NCBI GenBank assembly: GCA_020216575.1
Contig: JAIUYC010000047.1
Span: forward strand, 1 to 10,661
Reading direction: 5' to 3'
Source: Coleofasciculus sp. S288
GTDB lineage: Bacteria > Cyanobacteriota > Cyanobacteriia > Cyanobacteriales > Coleofasciculaceae
DNA length: 10,661 nt
Numbering within the stretch: the stretch's first letter is position 1; every line of letters begins with the position of its first letter. The notes below the pieces were generated by a model. The model was not told where the DNA came from. It saw only the letters and a list, made by a program, of their open reading frames with translations, and ran no database searches. The translations under genes and the position numbers were made by a program. Shown in pieces: positions 1 through 6,823 of this stretch.

Positions 1-488
1 GTAAATCTTGCGTCTAAGGCAGTTTCACCCAGAAACTTGATGTAGCCTTGCAGGTTAACTGTATTGGCGGGCATGGTTATCATCACCCGTGGTTCGCTCT
101 CCGGTGTATCTCGCACCAAACCGACATGGCAAACTGCGCAATTCAACCCGACTCGGTTAATGAAAACCCGACGCTTGGAGAATCCAATGGGCATCTCTTT
201 GTCTGGTTCGTAGATAAAACCTAGGGATTGATAGCCTTGCCCAGGAAGTTTGTCCGAGAACACGCTTGGAAGCACTTTCCAAATTCGGTAGGGAACTCCA
301 TTCGCTGGTTCACTGCCAATCGAACCATATTTGAAGTGTTCTTCGATATTGGCATAATCAACTGGGGAGTTTGATATCGAAGGCCATAATAATACGATGA
401 CGACTAGGATAATTCCTACAACAACAAGCCATATTCGTTTAAAAAATCCTTTGGTTGGGAGTGGTGTCGTTTTTTCTTGTTCGCTCAT
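1..488 (-). CDS. Membrane-anchored c-type cytochrome, C-terminal part cut off by window edge
   Basis: The first 162 residues are visible, starting with ATG at 486-488; the rest lies beyond the left edge. After a short polar N-terminus comes one hydrophobic segment (about residues 20-35) that should act as an uncleaved membrane anchor or signal, placing the remainder in the periplasm or lumen. A single heme c attachment motif, CAVCH, is seen at residues 117-121, preceded by an aromatic region with YANIEEHFKYG at 45-55. The layout recalls large di-heme cytochromes of the cytochrome c peroxidase/RoxA-like type, so a second CxxCH is expected downstream but cannot be seen. No good Shine-Dalgarno sequence precedes the ATG. 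It lies downstream of, and in the same direction as, the flavin oxidoreductase gene, 329 bp away. I infer a role as electron carrier or peroxidase for the neighbouring oxidative enzymes. The cytochrome call is firm; the subfamily is tentative. Confidence 0.85.
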   Translation of the reverse strand, partial: MSEQEKTTPLPTKGFFKRIWLVVVGIILVVIVLLWPSISNSPVDYANIEEHFKYGSIGSEPANGVPYRIWKVLPSVFSDKLPGQGYQSLGFIYEPDKEMPIGFSKRRVFINRVGLNCAVCHVGLVRDTPESEPRVMITMPANTVNLQGYIKFLGETALDARF

Positions 489-817
489 GAGTTTTTTACT
501 TTTTTGGTGATTGGTAATTGGTTCAGAACTACTCCCTTCCTGGTTGAGGAATGCCTATTTTTTTAACCACAGAGACACAGAGGGCGCAGAGGTAAACAAA
601 AGATAGGTAATTGAAGAATGGAGTAATTACTAATGATGGAGAAGCTATTGTGCATTAAATTAAGTAATGGTTCAAACACTCTTGCGCTCACTTAGTATTC
701 AGGGTTTGATATCACCTGAAATTGATAAGATAATGCGCATTTAATGTGCAAGCTGGTAAGTTTTTGGATTACCGTAGGACAGGCATGCGAGTTTTGTTGG
801 GGATATGCATACCTCCC
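489..817. other. Intergenic region between cytochrome and flavin oxidoreductase genes
   Basis: No coding region is supported in this 329-bp gap. It holds one copy of a dispersed ACAGAGG-type repeat (565-592) and a widely spaced imperfect inverted pair: AGCTATTGTGCATTAAAT at 643-660 and ATTTAATGTGCAAGCT at 739-754. The gap and repeat suggest that the two minus-strand genes need not be co-transcribed, but I see no convincing promoter or terminator. Confidence 0.6.
565..592 (+). repeat. Dispersed ACAGAGG-type repeat, copy 1
   Basis: This 28-bp stretch reads AACCACAGAGACACAGAGG followed by GCGCAGAGG. A second copy lies in the same orientation at 6824-6850, more than 6 kb away and unrelated in context. 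Short elements of this type are frequent in the spacers of filamentous cyanobacterial genomes. Both copies here are intergenic. Confidence 0.7.
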
Positions 818-2197
818 TCAAAGATTCGGTTCAAATACTGACATCACCTTCTGCATCATTGCCTCATAATCGCCATCGAATCGTGACAGTTCATAGCAAC
901 CGAGGGGATTTTCAATGACGTTGAGCAGGCATTTGTTGCAGTAAGTACATGGCACAGGTGGAAGGTCGTGTCCCTGTTGAAAGTGCTTGGCTAAGTCGGT
1001 GTTGGCTATCAGTGGACGAGCAATGGTTACGCCATCACAAAATCCGTCTTCAATTGCTTTACGAATGTAGGACGCCTGCTGAAAGCCACCTGTGCATAAA
1101 ACGGGAATGTTGACGTGTTTCTTAATTTCGCGAGACTCCCTCAGATTCACTCCTTGGTAGGCATCTAGCAGCTTTTTGATGGTTTCATCTTCTACTTTTT
1201 CCCCACTAATCGGTTGAGGAGGTAGGCTCTTTTTGGTTCGATTCCACAACAACGAAAAAATGGGTCTTAAGAGCCAGTAACGAAACAACAAATAGTTGCG
1301 GAAGGTATAGATGCCACTGGAAATCATGGCATCATAGGTTTTGCGAATAATCTCGAAGGGAAAGTCGCCAATGGGATTGAGAGGATGAGGAAATAAGCTA
1401 CCGACTGAAACATGAATGGCGTCAGCTCCCGCTTCTTCCGCCCATTTACAAATTTGAATCGACTCGTCAAGTGTATTGCCTTTCTTTTCCCAGAAGGTTA
1501 CAGCATTGTTGTGTTCGATCGCACTAATTTTAAACTGCAAGTGAAAATCGTTTCCTACTTCCTTGCGGATTGCCCGGATAATATCGAGTAGAAAACGCGC
1601 CCGATTCTCCAAAGAACCCCCATACTCGTCTGTGCGATCGTTAATTCCTGAACTCAAAAATTGGGTAATCAGATAGCCATTGGCACTATGCAGTTCTACC
1701 CCATCAAGTCCCGCTTCACGGGCGCGTCTGGCACCATCGGCGAAATCTTGGATAGTATCCTTAATCTCGTGCAACGTCATTGCCTGACAAGGAAATCCGT
1801 GGAGGGGTTCAGTACTGCTCGTTGAACTGAGGGGTTTGCGTTCGAGGTTTTCTACGCCGCCCACATCCTGCTGCCGTCCAGAATGGCTTAGTTGTAATAT
1901 AAATTTGCAGTCATAGTCGTGAACCTTTTCACCAACTTTTCGCCAAAATGGAATTCGTTCATCGCAGTCGATTGTGGCGTAGTTGGGAATGATTCGCCCT
2001 CGAATACTAACGGGTACGAAGGACGAGATAATTGCTCCAACTCCACCCCGAGCGAATTTTTCTTCCCAGTTAATTCGGGCTTGAGTGCCAGAACCATCAT
2101 AGTTATCCCATCGCCCGGAAATACTAGAGCGTAAGATACGGTTTTTGACGGTTAAGGTACGAAATTTCAGAGGTTCAAAAATAATATCAGTTTCCAT
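818..2197 (-). CDS. Old-yellow-enzyme family FMN oxidoreductase with C-terminal cysteine cluster
   Basis: The 459-residue protein is a TIM-barrel flavin enzyme of the NADH:flavin oxidoreductase/old yellow enzyme family, which typically reduces the C=C bond of enones or dienoyl compounds. Visible motifs are HSGRQ (105-109), HSANGY (170-175) with the substrate-binding His170/Asn173 pair and candidate proton donor Tyr175, and NDRTDEYGGSLENRARF (186-202). The phosphate-binding end of the barrel is CTGG (368-371) plus DGVTIARPL (388-396). Four cysteines at 417, 420, 423 and 434 (C-x2-C-x2-C-x10-C) resemble the [4Fe-4S] site of 2,4-dienoyl-CoA reductases, but the protein ends 25 residues later and lacks their FAD/NAD(P)H domain. 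An extra segment at about 290-345 contains aromatic and hydrophobic residues (NYLLFRYWLLRPIFSLLW, 301-318). I chose ATG at 2195-2197; a TTG at 2225-2227 would add ten residues unlike the family. It is transcribed away from the dioxygenase gene. The substrate is unknown. Confidence 0.9.
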   Translation of the reverse strand: METDIIFEPLKFRTLTVKNRILRSSISGRWDNYDGSGTQARINWEEKFARGGVGAIISSFVPVSIRGRIIPNYATIDCDERIPFWRKVGEKVHDYDCKFILQLSHSGRQQDVGGVENLERKPLSSTSSTEPLHGFPCQAMTLHEIKDTIQDFADGARRAREAGLDGVELHSANGYLITQFLSSGINDRTDEYGGSLENRARFLLDIIRAIRKEVGNDFHLQFKISAIEHNNAVTFWEKKGNTLDESIQICKWAEEAGADAIHVSVGSLFPHPLNPIGDFPFEIIRKTYDAMISSGIYTFRNYLLFRYWLLRPIFSLLWNRTKKSLPPQPISGEKVEDETIKKLLDAYQGVNLRESREIKKHVNIPVLCTGGFQQASYIRKAIEDGFCDGVTIARPLIANTDLAKHFQQGHDLPPVPCTYCNKCLLNVIENPLGCYELSRFDGDYEAMMQKVMSVFEPNL

Positions 2198-2595
2198 CGT
2201 TTTATTGACACCAACATTGGAAAACAAAATTTAAAGTCAGTACAGCTAGGCATCTGATAGTGGTAGATACCCGGAGTCAGTATTGTTGATACCTCGTCGA
2301 GTTCTGTAACTGACGAAGGCGAAGCGCTGTTCGGATAGTGCTGAAGTGGTGGAGACTTGTTGACACTTACCGGTCAGCGTGGTTAGTTTTGATGAGTATT
2401 TTTAGTCTTCAACAGTAAGACTTCAAATTCCTAACACATTGCCAATCCAGTTGTCCACACGTTGCTCTCAAGTGTGGGAGAGTTTGACGAGTCACCTACT
2501 TAGGTAGAAATGCTCAAGTAATGTGTGTGAAAGATTGTTACTTGATAGGAGAATAAGCCATTCAGGTTGAGTAGGCTAGAAACCACCCAACAAAA

Positions 2596-2664
2596 AGCGA
2601 TCGCATCCTGATCTCGGATGTTCTCGACGGCAAAAAGCGGTGACTCAGAGGGATTGCGATCGCT
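2596..2664. repeat. Imperfect inverted repeat built around two HIP1 sites
   Basis: The left arm AGCGATCGCATCCTGA (2596-2611) pairs imperfectly with the right arm TCAGAGGGATTGCGATCGCT (2645-2664). The arms are separated by 33 bp. Each contains a GCGATCGC palindrome. It may be a small mobile palindromic element or simply two nearby HIP1 sites. Confidence 0.5.
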
Positions 2665-2675
2665 AGAACTTAAAC

Positions 2676-2687
2676 AATCTATAGATT
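2676..2687. promoter_or_regulatory. Perfect 12-bp palindrome AATCTATAGATT, possible operator
   Basis: The sequence AATCTATAGATT is its own reverse complement and lies about 100 bp upstream of the dioxygenase start, in the divergent gap. Its size and position would suit binding of a dimeric regulator. No regulator gene is visible in the window, so the role is inference. Confidence 0.3.
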
Positions 2688-2788
2688 AAATTCTGATTTT
2701 TTCCGGATTACAAAGTTTTAGGATTGGTTTTGTATTCTGTGGCAAAGAAGTGTTTTAGTCATTCTGTAATTCTCAAGGCACTGGCACA

Positions 2789-4594
2789 ATGTTTAGATTT
2801 CTCACATCAGGTATAAAAAAAGCGTGGCATCAGTTACCTGTTCCTCTGGCACTGCTCAAGTTAAACGAGTTCCGCGACACGATGCGGCAAAAGAACCTCC
2901 ACGACACTTCGCAATTGCCGACGAAAGGTGATGATGCTCCACCTGCACCGAGTCCGGACGGTCGCCATCTGAAGGTTCGGACAGCAGACGGCAGTTTCAA
3001 TGACCTGAAACACCCGGAAATGGGCAAGGCGGGAACCCGCTTTGGGCGCAACGTGCCGGTGAAATATACCTACCCGGATGAGAAAAATTTACTCAATCCC
3101 AATCCGCGTGTCATCAGCCAGAGGTTGATGACGCGAGATGAGTTTAAGCCAGCTACCACGTTGAATCTACTGGCTGCCTCATGGATTCAATTTCAGAACC
3201 ACGACTGGTTTTCCCACAGCACTCCTGAACTGAAGAAGCCCATTAATATTCCCCTAAAAGAGGACGACCCCTGGAGTCAAAAGCATGGACAAATGGAGGT
3301 TGGCACAACGCCAGCAGACCCGACCCGTCCTGAAGGAGATACCAAAAATCCCCCCACGTTTATCAACGAAGTAACTCACTGGTGGGATGCTTCACAAATC
3401 TATGGCAGCAACCAGGAAACCATCGATAAGCTACGCTCCCATGTAGACGGCAAGATGATTCTCGCAGAGGACGGCTTGTTGCCGTTTGCCCCCGACGCGG
3501 AAGACCCGAAACTCGGCGTTGATATTGTGGGTAACCCAGACAATTGGTGGGTTGGACTGAGCATGTTGCACCTCCTGTTCGTCAAAGAACACAACACGCT
3601 CTGCGATCATCTGAAGAAACAATACCCTAGCTGGAGCGACGACGAACTGTTCGACCACGCCCGACTGATTAACGCGGCGTTGCTAGCGAAAATTCATACC
3701 GTCGAATGGACTCCTGGCATCCTGGGACATCCCGCCTTACAACTTGCAATGAGCGCTAACTGGTGGGGTTTACTCGGTCAGCAGACAAAAAGACTGTTTG
3801 GGCGCATCGGTGGTGACAGCGAGGCACTCTCTGGTATTCTGGGTTCGCCGACTGACCACCATGCCGCTCCTTACTATCTCACCGAAGAATTCATCTCGGT
3901 GTATCGGATGCATCCTCTGATTCCAGATGAGTTTAAGTTTTATTCCATCAAAAACGGCGAATTGCTGCTCGAGAAAAATTTCCGTGAAGTCGCTGGCAAG
4001 TATAACCGCCCCATTTTAGAGCAGATTGAAATGCCAGATTTGTTCTACTCGTTCGGTATCACTCACCCTGGCGCGATTACGCTGCACAATTACCCACGTT
4101 TCCTACAGGAACTCATCCGGGATAACGGCGAGAAGTTCGACTTAGCGGCGGTGGATATTTTGCGCGATCGCGAACGCGGCGTTCCTCGTTACAATCAGTT
4201 TCGTGAACTCGTCGGTCGTGGACGGGTCAAAACCTTCGAGGAGATTACAGATAAACCGGAATGGGCGAAGGAACTGCGCGAGGTCTACAACAACAATGTT
4301 GACAGCGTGGATTTAATGGTGGGTATGTTTGCAGAGAACCCGCCTGAAGGGTTTGGATTCAGCGATACTGCCTTCCGGATCTTTATCCTAATGGCATCTC
4401 GACGGTTAAAGAGCGATCGCTTCTTCACTAAAGATTACAGAGCCGAAGTTTACACCCAATTCGGTCTCGATTGGATCGACGACAACAGCATGTTGACCGT
4501 CTTGCGCCGACACTATCCTACTCTCAGCCCTGCCTTAGTCGGCGTCCAAAACGGCTTTGCCCCGTGGCGTAAAGTGGGCGTGTCTGGCTACTAA
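2789..4594 (+). CDS. Alpha-dioxygenase-type heme peroxidase (fatty-acid alpha-oxygenase)
   Basis: This 601-residue protein belongs to the peroxidase-cyclooxygenase superfamily and most resembles plant alpha-dioxygenases, which add O2 to the alpha carbon of fatty acids to give 2-hydroperoxides. Landmarks in order are WHQLP (13-17), RTADGSFND (64-72), the distal heme histidine in WIQFQNHDW (His138), WWDASQIYGSN (198-208), and AKIHTVEWT (300-308). VYRMH (371-375) carries the radical Tyr372 and proximal His375; DILRDRERGVPRYNQFR (456-472) and MASRRLKSDRFF (535-546) follow. His303, Thr308 and Arg539 align, from memory, with the Arabidopsis residues that hold the fatty-acid carboxylate, favouring this function over other heme peroxidases. 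Length is close to plant enzymes (about 620-640), shorter at both ends. No signal peptide is obvious; peripheral membrane binding is likely. It starts with ATG after a weak AAGG. Catalase-like and SDR genes follow on the same strand. Substrate chain length cannot be read from sequence. Confidence 0.92.
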   Translation: MFRFLTSGIKKAWHQLPVPLALLKLNEFRDTMRQKNLHDTSQLPTKGDDAPPAPSPDGRHLKVRTADGSFNDLKHPEMGKAGTRFGRNVPVKYTYPDEKNLLNPNPRVISQRLMTRDEFKPATTLNLLAASWIQFQNHDWFSHSTPELKKPINIPLKEDDPWSQKHGQMEVGTTPADPTRPEGDTKNPPTFINEVTHWWDASQIYGSNQETIDKLRSHVDGKMILAEDGLLPFAPDAEDPKLGVDIVGNPDNWWVGLSMLHLLFVKEHNTLCDHLKKQYPSWSDDELFDHARLINAALLAKIHTVEWTPGILGHPALQLAMSANWWGLLGQQTKRLFGRIGGDSEALSGILGSPTDHHAAPYYLTEEFISVYRMHPLIPDEFKFYSIKNGELLLEKNFREVAGKYNRPILEQIEMPDLFYSFGITHPGAITLHNYPRFLQELIRDNGEKFDLAAVDILRDRERGVPRYNQFRELVGRGRVKTFEEITDKPEWAKELREVYNNNVDSVDLMVGMFAENPPEGFGFSDTAFRIFILMASRRLKSDRFFTKDYRAEVYTQFGLDWIDDNSMLTVLRRHYPTLSPALVGVQNGFAPWRKVGVSGY

Positions 4595-4597
4595 ATA

Positions 4598-4838
4598 TCG
4601 AAGAAAAGGGAAAGGGAGAAAGGAGAAAGGTAGATAAATTAGACCTCTCGCCTTTCCCCTTGTCCCTTTTTTCTCTCCTCTGACCCCTGACCCCTGACCC
4701 CTGAAGGAAGGTCGTAGGTAGTAGGTTTTAGGTCGTAGGTTTCAGCTATCGGCAAGCTTTCCCTACCACCTCTTCTTCCCTTACCACCTACCACCTACCA
4801 CCTAACACCTCTTCTTCCCCTGACCCCTGACTCCTCCA
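4598..4838. repeat. Composite block of short tandem and inverted repeats
   Basis: Nearly the whole 240-bp spacer is low-complexity repeat. A purine-rich arm (4603-4630) faces a pyrimidine-rich arm (4651-4680) containing a run of six T. Three and a half TGACCCC heptamers (4681-4704) follow, with another TGACCCCTGA at 4821-4830. AGGTAGTAGG-like repeats (4716-4740) face an inverted CCACCTACCACCT array (4785-4809). CACCTCTTCTTCCC occurs twice, from about 4767 and 4806. Heptamer repeats of this sort are typical of cyanobacterial spacers. The block runs to within a few bases of the next start codon. The first hairpin could attenuate transcription between the two flanking genes. Confidence 0.75.
4603..4680 (+). 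terminator. Imperfect purine/pyrimidine hairpin, possible terminator or attenuator after dioxygenase gene
   Basis: The G/A-rich arm at 4603-4630 can fold onto the C/T-rich arm at 4651-4680, immediately after the dioxygenase stop codon. The second arm contains CCCTTTTTT (4665-4672 region). Pairing is imperfect and the T run lies inside rather than after the stem, so this is a weak terminator candidate that may be only part of the repeat block. Confidence 0.25.
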
Positions 4839-5774
4839 GTGAAAGACATCCGTAGATTTTGGCATCAAGCCCAGGATTTTGACCCCTTGCCTACAGACTA
4901 CGAATCCTGGACAGCGAAAGAAAAGCAGGATTTCCTTTGGAATAACAGAATTTTAAAATCCCAATACGACGAACTGCCCCCTCTGCAAAAAATTGATATT
5001 CCAGGTTTATTTTTGACCCTCTTAAGCCTGAAGATGGATCGCTCATCGGATGAAGCTCCACCCAAGTGGAAAAAAGCAATCCACGCGCACGGCAGCGTCG
5101 CTAAAGTTAAGTTTGTGCCTACAGCGGACACCCCCTTTACGGGTCTGTTTAAGGGCGCTGACTACGGTCTTTTGCGACTATCTCTAACAGGTGACCCAGC
5201 GGATCGAGGGTTTGCCCCTGGTTTGGCACTCAAGCTTTTTGTTGATGGCAAACCTTCAGAAAATTTTTCTGCTTTGGTTTCATTATCAGGTCAGGGAGAA
5301 AACTATAACTTCTTTGCCAATGAACTTTCCAATATCGTTTCAGAAGAACAGAGTTTTGGCCCTAAATTTATCAACTTACTCTTCCGCCGAGTAACCAAAT
5401 TTCCAAGACACCTCTACTTACAGGAATTTGGAAAAATTGACCAAAAAGGACATCAGCAGAATAAACCTCATTATCCCTATCGCATTTTTCTAGTCCCCAA
5501 TCCAAATGTCCAGTTTGCTGAACGTCCGCCCCATGACTTTAGACGCGACCTTGCGACTATCCCCTCTGGAACATCATTATTCTCTGTTTATGCCGTCGAT
5601 CCTGGGCAAGTTGGAGACGATGTCGCCAGCAAAGCTGCTGATACTATAGACCAACCTGGATACCGCCAAAAAGCCCAACTGATTGGACATATCGAAACAA
5701 CGTCTGAGTTTGTTTCATCATTCTACGGCGATAGTCAGCTTTTCTTTCGACACCAGCGTTTTGCTAATAAATAA
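4839..5774 (+). CDS. Catalase-superfamily-like protein, putative hydroperoxide-processing heme protein
   Basis: The 311-residue product recalls divergent, short catalase-family proteins. IHAHGSVAKVKF (81-92) resembles the distal-histidine region of catalases (candidates His82/His84). RLSLTGDPADRGFAPGLALK (113-132) resembles the R-F-S...RGFAxK stretch, and NYNFFAN (155-161) the following asparagine region. The C-terminus holds a second block, FYGDSQLFFRHQRF (295-308). Full catalases are about 480 residues or more, and I cannot find the usual proximal heme motif R-x3-Y-x-D, so heme binding is uncertain. Related small proteins elsewhere convert fatty-acid hydroperoxides to allene oxides or other oxylipins; here that is inference from the dioxygenase gene 240 bp upstream. 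The only start ahead of the conserved core in good position is GTG at 4839, because an in-frame TGA lies at 4821-4823. It has no Shine-Dalgarno sequence and sits at the edge of a repeat block, so the native 5' end may have been altered. Confidence 0.7.
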   Translation: MKDIRRFWHQAQDFDPLPTDYESWTAKEKQDFLWNNRILKSQYDELPPLQKIDIPGLFLTLLSLKMDRSSDEAPPKWKKAIHAHGSVAKVKFVPTADTPFTGLFKGADYGLLRLSLTGDPADRGFAPGLALKLFVDGKPSENFSALVSLSGQGENYNFFANELSNIVSEEQSFGPKFINLLFRRVTKFPRHLYLQEFGKIDQKGHQQNKPHYPYRIFLVPNPNVQFAERPPHDFRRDLATIPSGTSLFSVYAVDPGQVGDDVASKAADTIDQPGYRQKAQLIGHIETTSEFVSSFYGDSQLFFRHQRFANK

Positions 5775-5832
5775 GAAATTGTTTTTTATTTAAAAAGACG
5801 TGCAAATCGCCATTTAGAGGAACCTTAAAACC

Positions 5833-6639
5833 ATGAGTGCAACCACCAACTTAAACCACCAAAAAACTGTGCTAATTACAGGGGCATCCGGTGGCATTGG
5901 TTACGAATTGGCTAAGTTATTTGCTCGTGATGGTTACAATCTGGTGTTAGTTGCCAGAAGTCGGGATAAGCTCGATCGAGTTGCCGATGAATTAAAAGCA
6001 AAATTTGGTATTTCTGTCAAGGTTATTGCTAAGGATTTATCGAGTTCATCAGCTCCCGGTGAAATTTTTAACGAACTCCAACAAGAATCGATTAAGGTTT
6101 ATATTTTGGTGAACAATGCAGGCTTTGCAACGTATGGATTGTTTGCTGAAACTGAACTTAAGGGTGAATTGCAAATGATGCAGGTTAATATGGTCTGCCT
6201 GACTCATTTAACAAAACTATTTCTCCCCGGCATGATTGAGGCAGGCGAAGGGAAAATCTTAAATGTCGCCTCTACCGCCGCGTTTCAGCCAGGGCCGCTG
6301 ATGGCAGTGTACTATGCCAGCAAAGCTTATGTTCTCTCATTTTCGGAAGCGATCGCAAATGAATTACAAGGCACGGGTGTCACTGTAACAGTACTTTGTC
6401 CGGGAGCAACAGAAACGGGCTTTCAAAAAAGAGCTGATATGGAAGCCTCAAAGTTGTTTAAGGGTAGGGGAGTGATGGAGGCCGAAACCGTTGCTAAGAT
6501 TGGCTATCGCGGCTTAATGAATAACGAAACCGTTGTGATTCCAGGCCTGAAAAATCAGCTTCTTGCCCAAGCTGTGAGATTTACACCCAGAAAGATGGTA
6601 ACTAAAATCGCTAGAAAAGTTCAGGAAAGGGTAGATTAA
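5833..6639 (+). CDS. NADP-type short-chain dehydrogenase/reductase
   Basis: This 268-residue protein is a complete classical SDR, a Rossmann-fold oxidoreductase acting on alcohol/carbonyl pairs. It shows the cofactor motif TGASGGIG (16-23), NNAG (94-97), the catalytic Ser147 in NVAS, Tyr161 and Lys164 in YASK, and the PG turn (190-191). Arg42 directly after the second beta strand (VARSR) suggests preference for NADP(H). The sequence is of the broad DltE/COG0300 type, for which substrates range from fatty aldehydes to steroids and lipids, so the substrate cannot be assigned. The start is ATG at 5833, preceded by AGAGGAA about a dozen bases upstream. It lies 58 bp after the catalase-like gene, on the same strand, so co-transcription is plausible. 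In this context it may oxidise or reduce aldehyde, hydroxy or keto products derived from 2-hydroperoxy fatty acids. Family assignment is certain, role inferred. Confidence 0.95.
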   Translation: MSATTNLNHQKTVLITGASGGIGYELAKLFARDGYNLVLVARSRDKLDRVADELKAKFGISVKVIAKDLSSSSAPGEIFNELQQESIKVYILVNNAGFATYGLFAETELKGELQMMQVNMVCLTHLTKLFLPGMIEAGEGKILNVASTAAFQPGPLMAVYYASKAYVLSFSEAIANELQGTGVTVTVLCPGATETGFQKRADMEASKLFKGRGVMEAETVAKIGYRGLMNNETVVIPGLKNQLLAQAVRFTPRKMVTKIARKVQERVD

Positions 6640-6704
6640 AACCTGATTGACTAATATAGGAATTCTCAGTTGACTGGGATACACCTCACCTAGATTCACG
6701 ATTC

Positions 6705-6767
6705 GTAGGGGCGGGTTTCACCGACATATCTGCTTCCCACGACTCAATCCAATAAACCCGCCCGTAC
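6705..6767. repeat. Inverted repeat GTAGGGGCGGGTTT, cyanobacterial palindromic element or bidirectional terminator
   Basis: The left arm GTAGGGGCGGGTTT (6705-6718) and right arm AAACCCGCCCGTAC (6754-6767) match at 13 of 14 positions around a 35-nt loop. Similar GGGGCGGGTTT hairpins are recurrent in cyanobacterial spacers. Its place between two convergent genes would allow it to end transcription from both sides, but there is no strong U run. Confidence 0.65.
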
Positions 6768-6823
6768 TCCAATCCTTCGAGAATCGCTATATAGGTAGTC
6801 TATGTGAGTTGTGAACAATAACA

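Larger units (their letters stand above)
2198..2788. promoter_or_regulatory. Divergent intergenic control region between the OYE and dioxygenase genes
   Basis: This gap of about 590 bp separates two divergently transcribed genes and must carry the start signals for both. No convincing ORF lies in it. It contains two HIP1 octamers (2597-2604 and 2656-2663) inside an imperfect inverted repeat, and a perfect 12-bp AT-rich palindrome at 2676-2687 about 100 bp ahead of the dioxygenase start. I could not place -35/-10 boxes with confidence. Ahead of the dioxygenase ATG there is only a weak AAGG at 2775-2778. Confidence 0.55.

Noticed and set aside
643..754. Imperfect inverted pair AGCTATTGTGCATTAAAT / ATTTAATGTGCAAGCT as a riboswitch or structured RNA.
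   Set aside because: The arms are far apart with several mismatches and no known motif; it may be chance in an AT-rich spacer.
2225..2227. TTG as upstream start of the OYE gene.
   Set aside because: The extra ten residues do not resemble the family N-terminus; ATG at 2195-2197 gives the expected METDIIFEPL start, though neither has a clear Shine-Dalgarno sequence.
4598..4838. CRISPR array, because of regularly spaced short repeats.
   Set aside because: The units are 6-7 bp with no unique spacers of constant length and no cas genes nearby; this is low-complexity tandem repeat.
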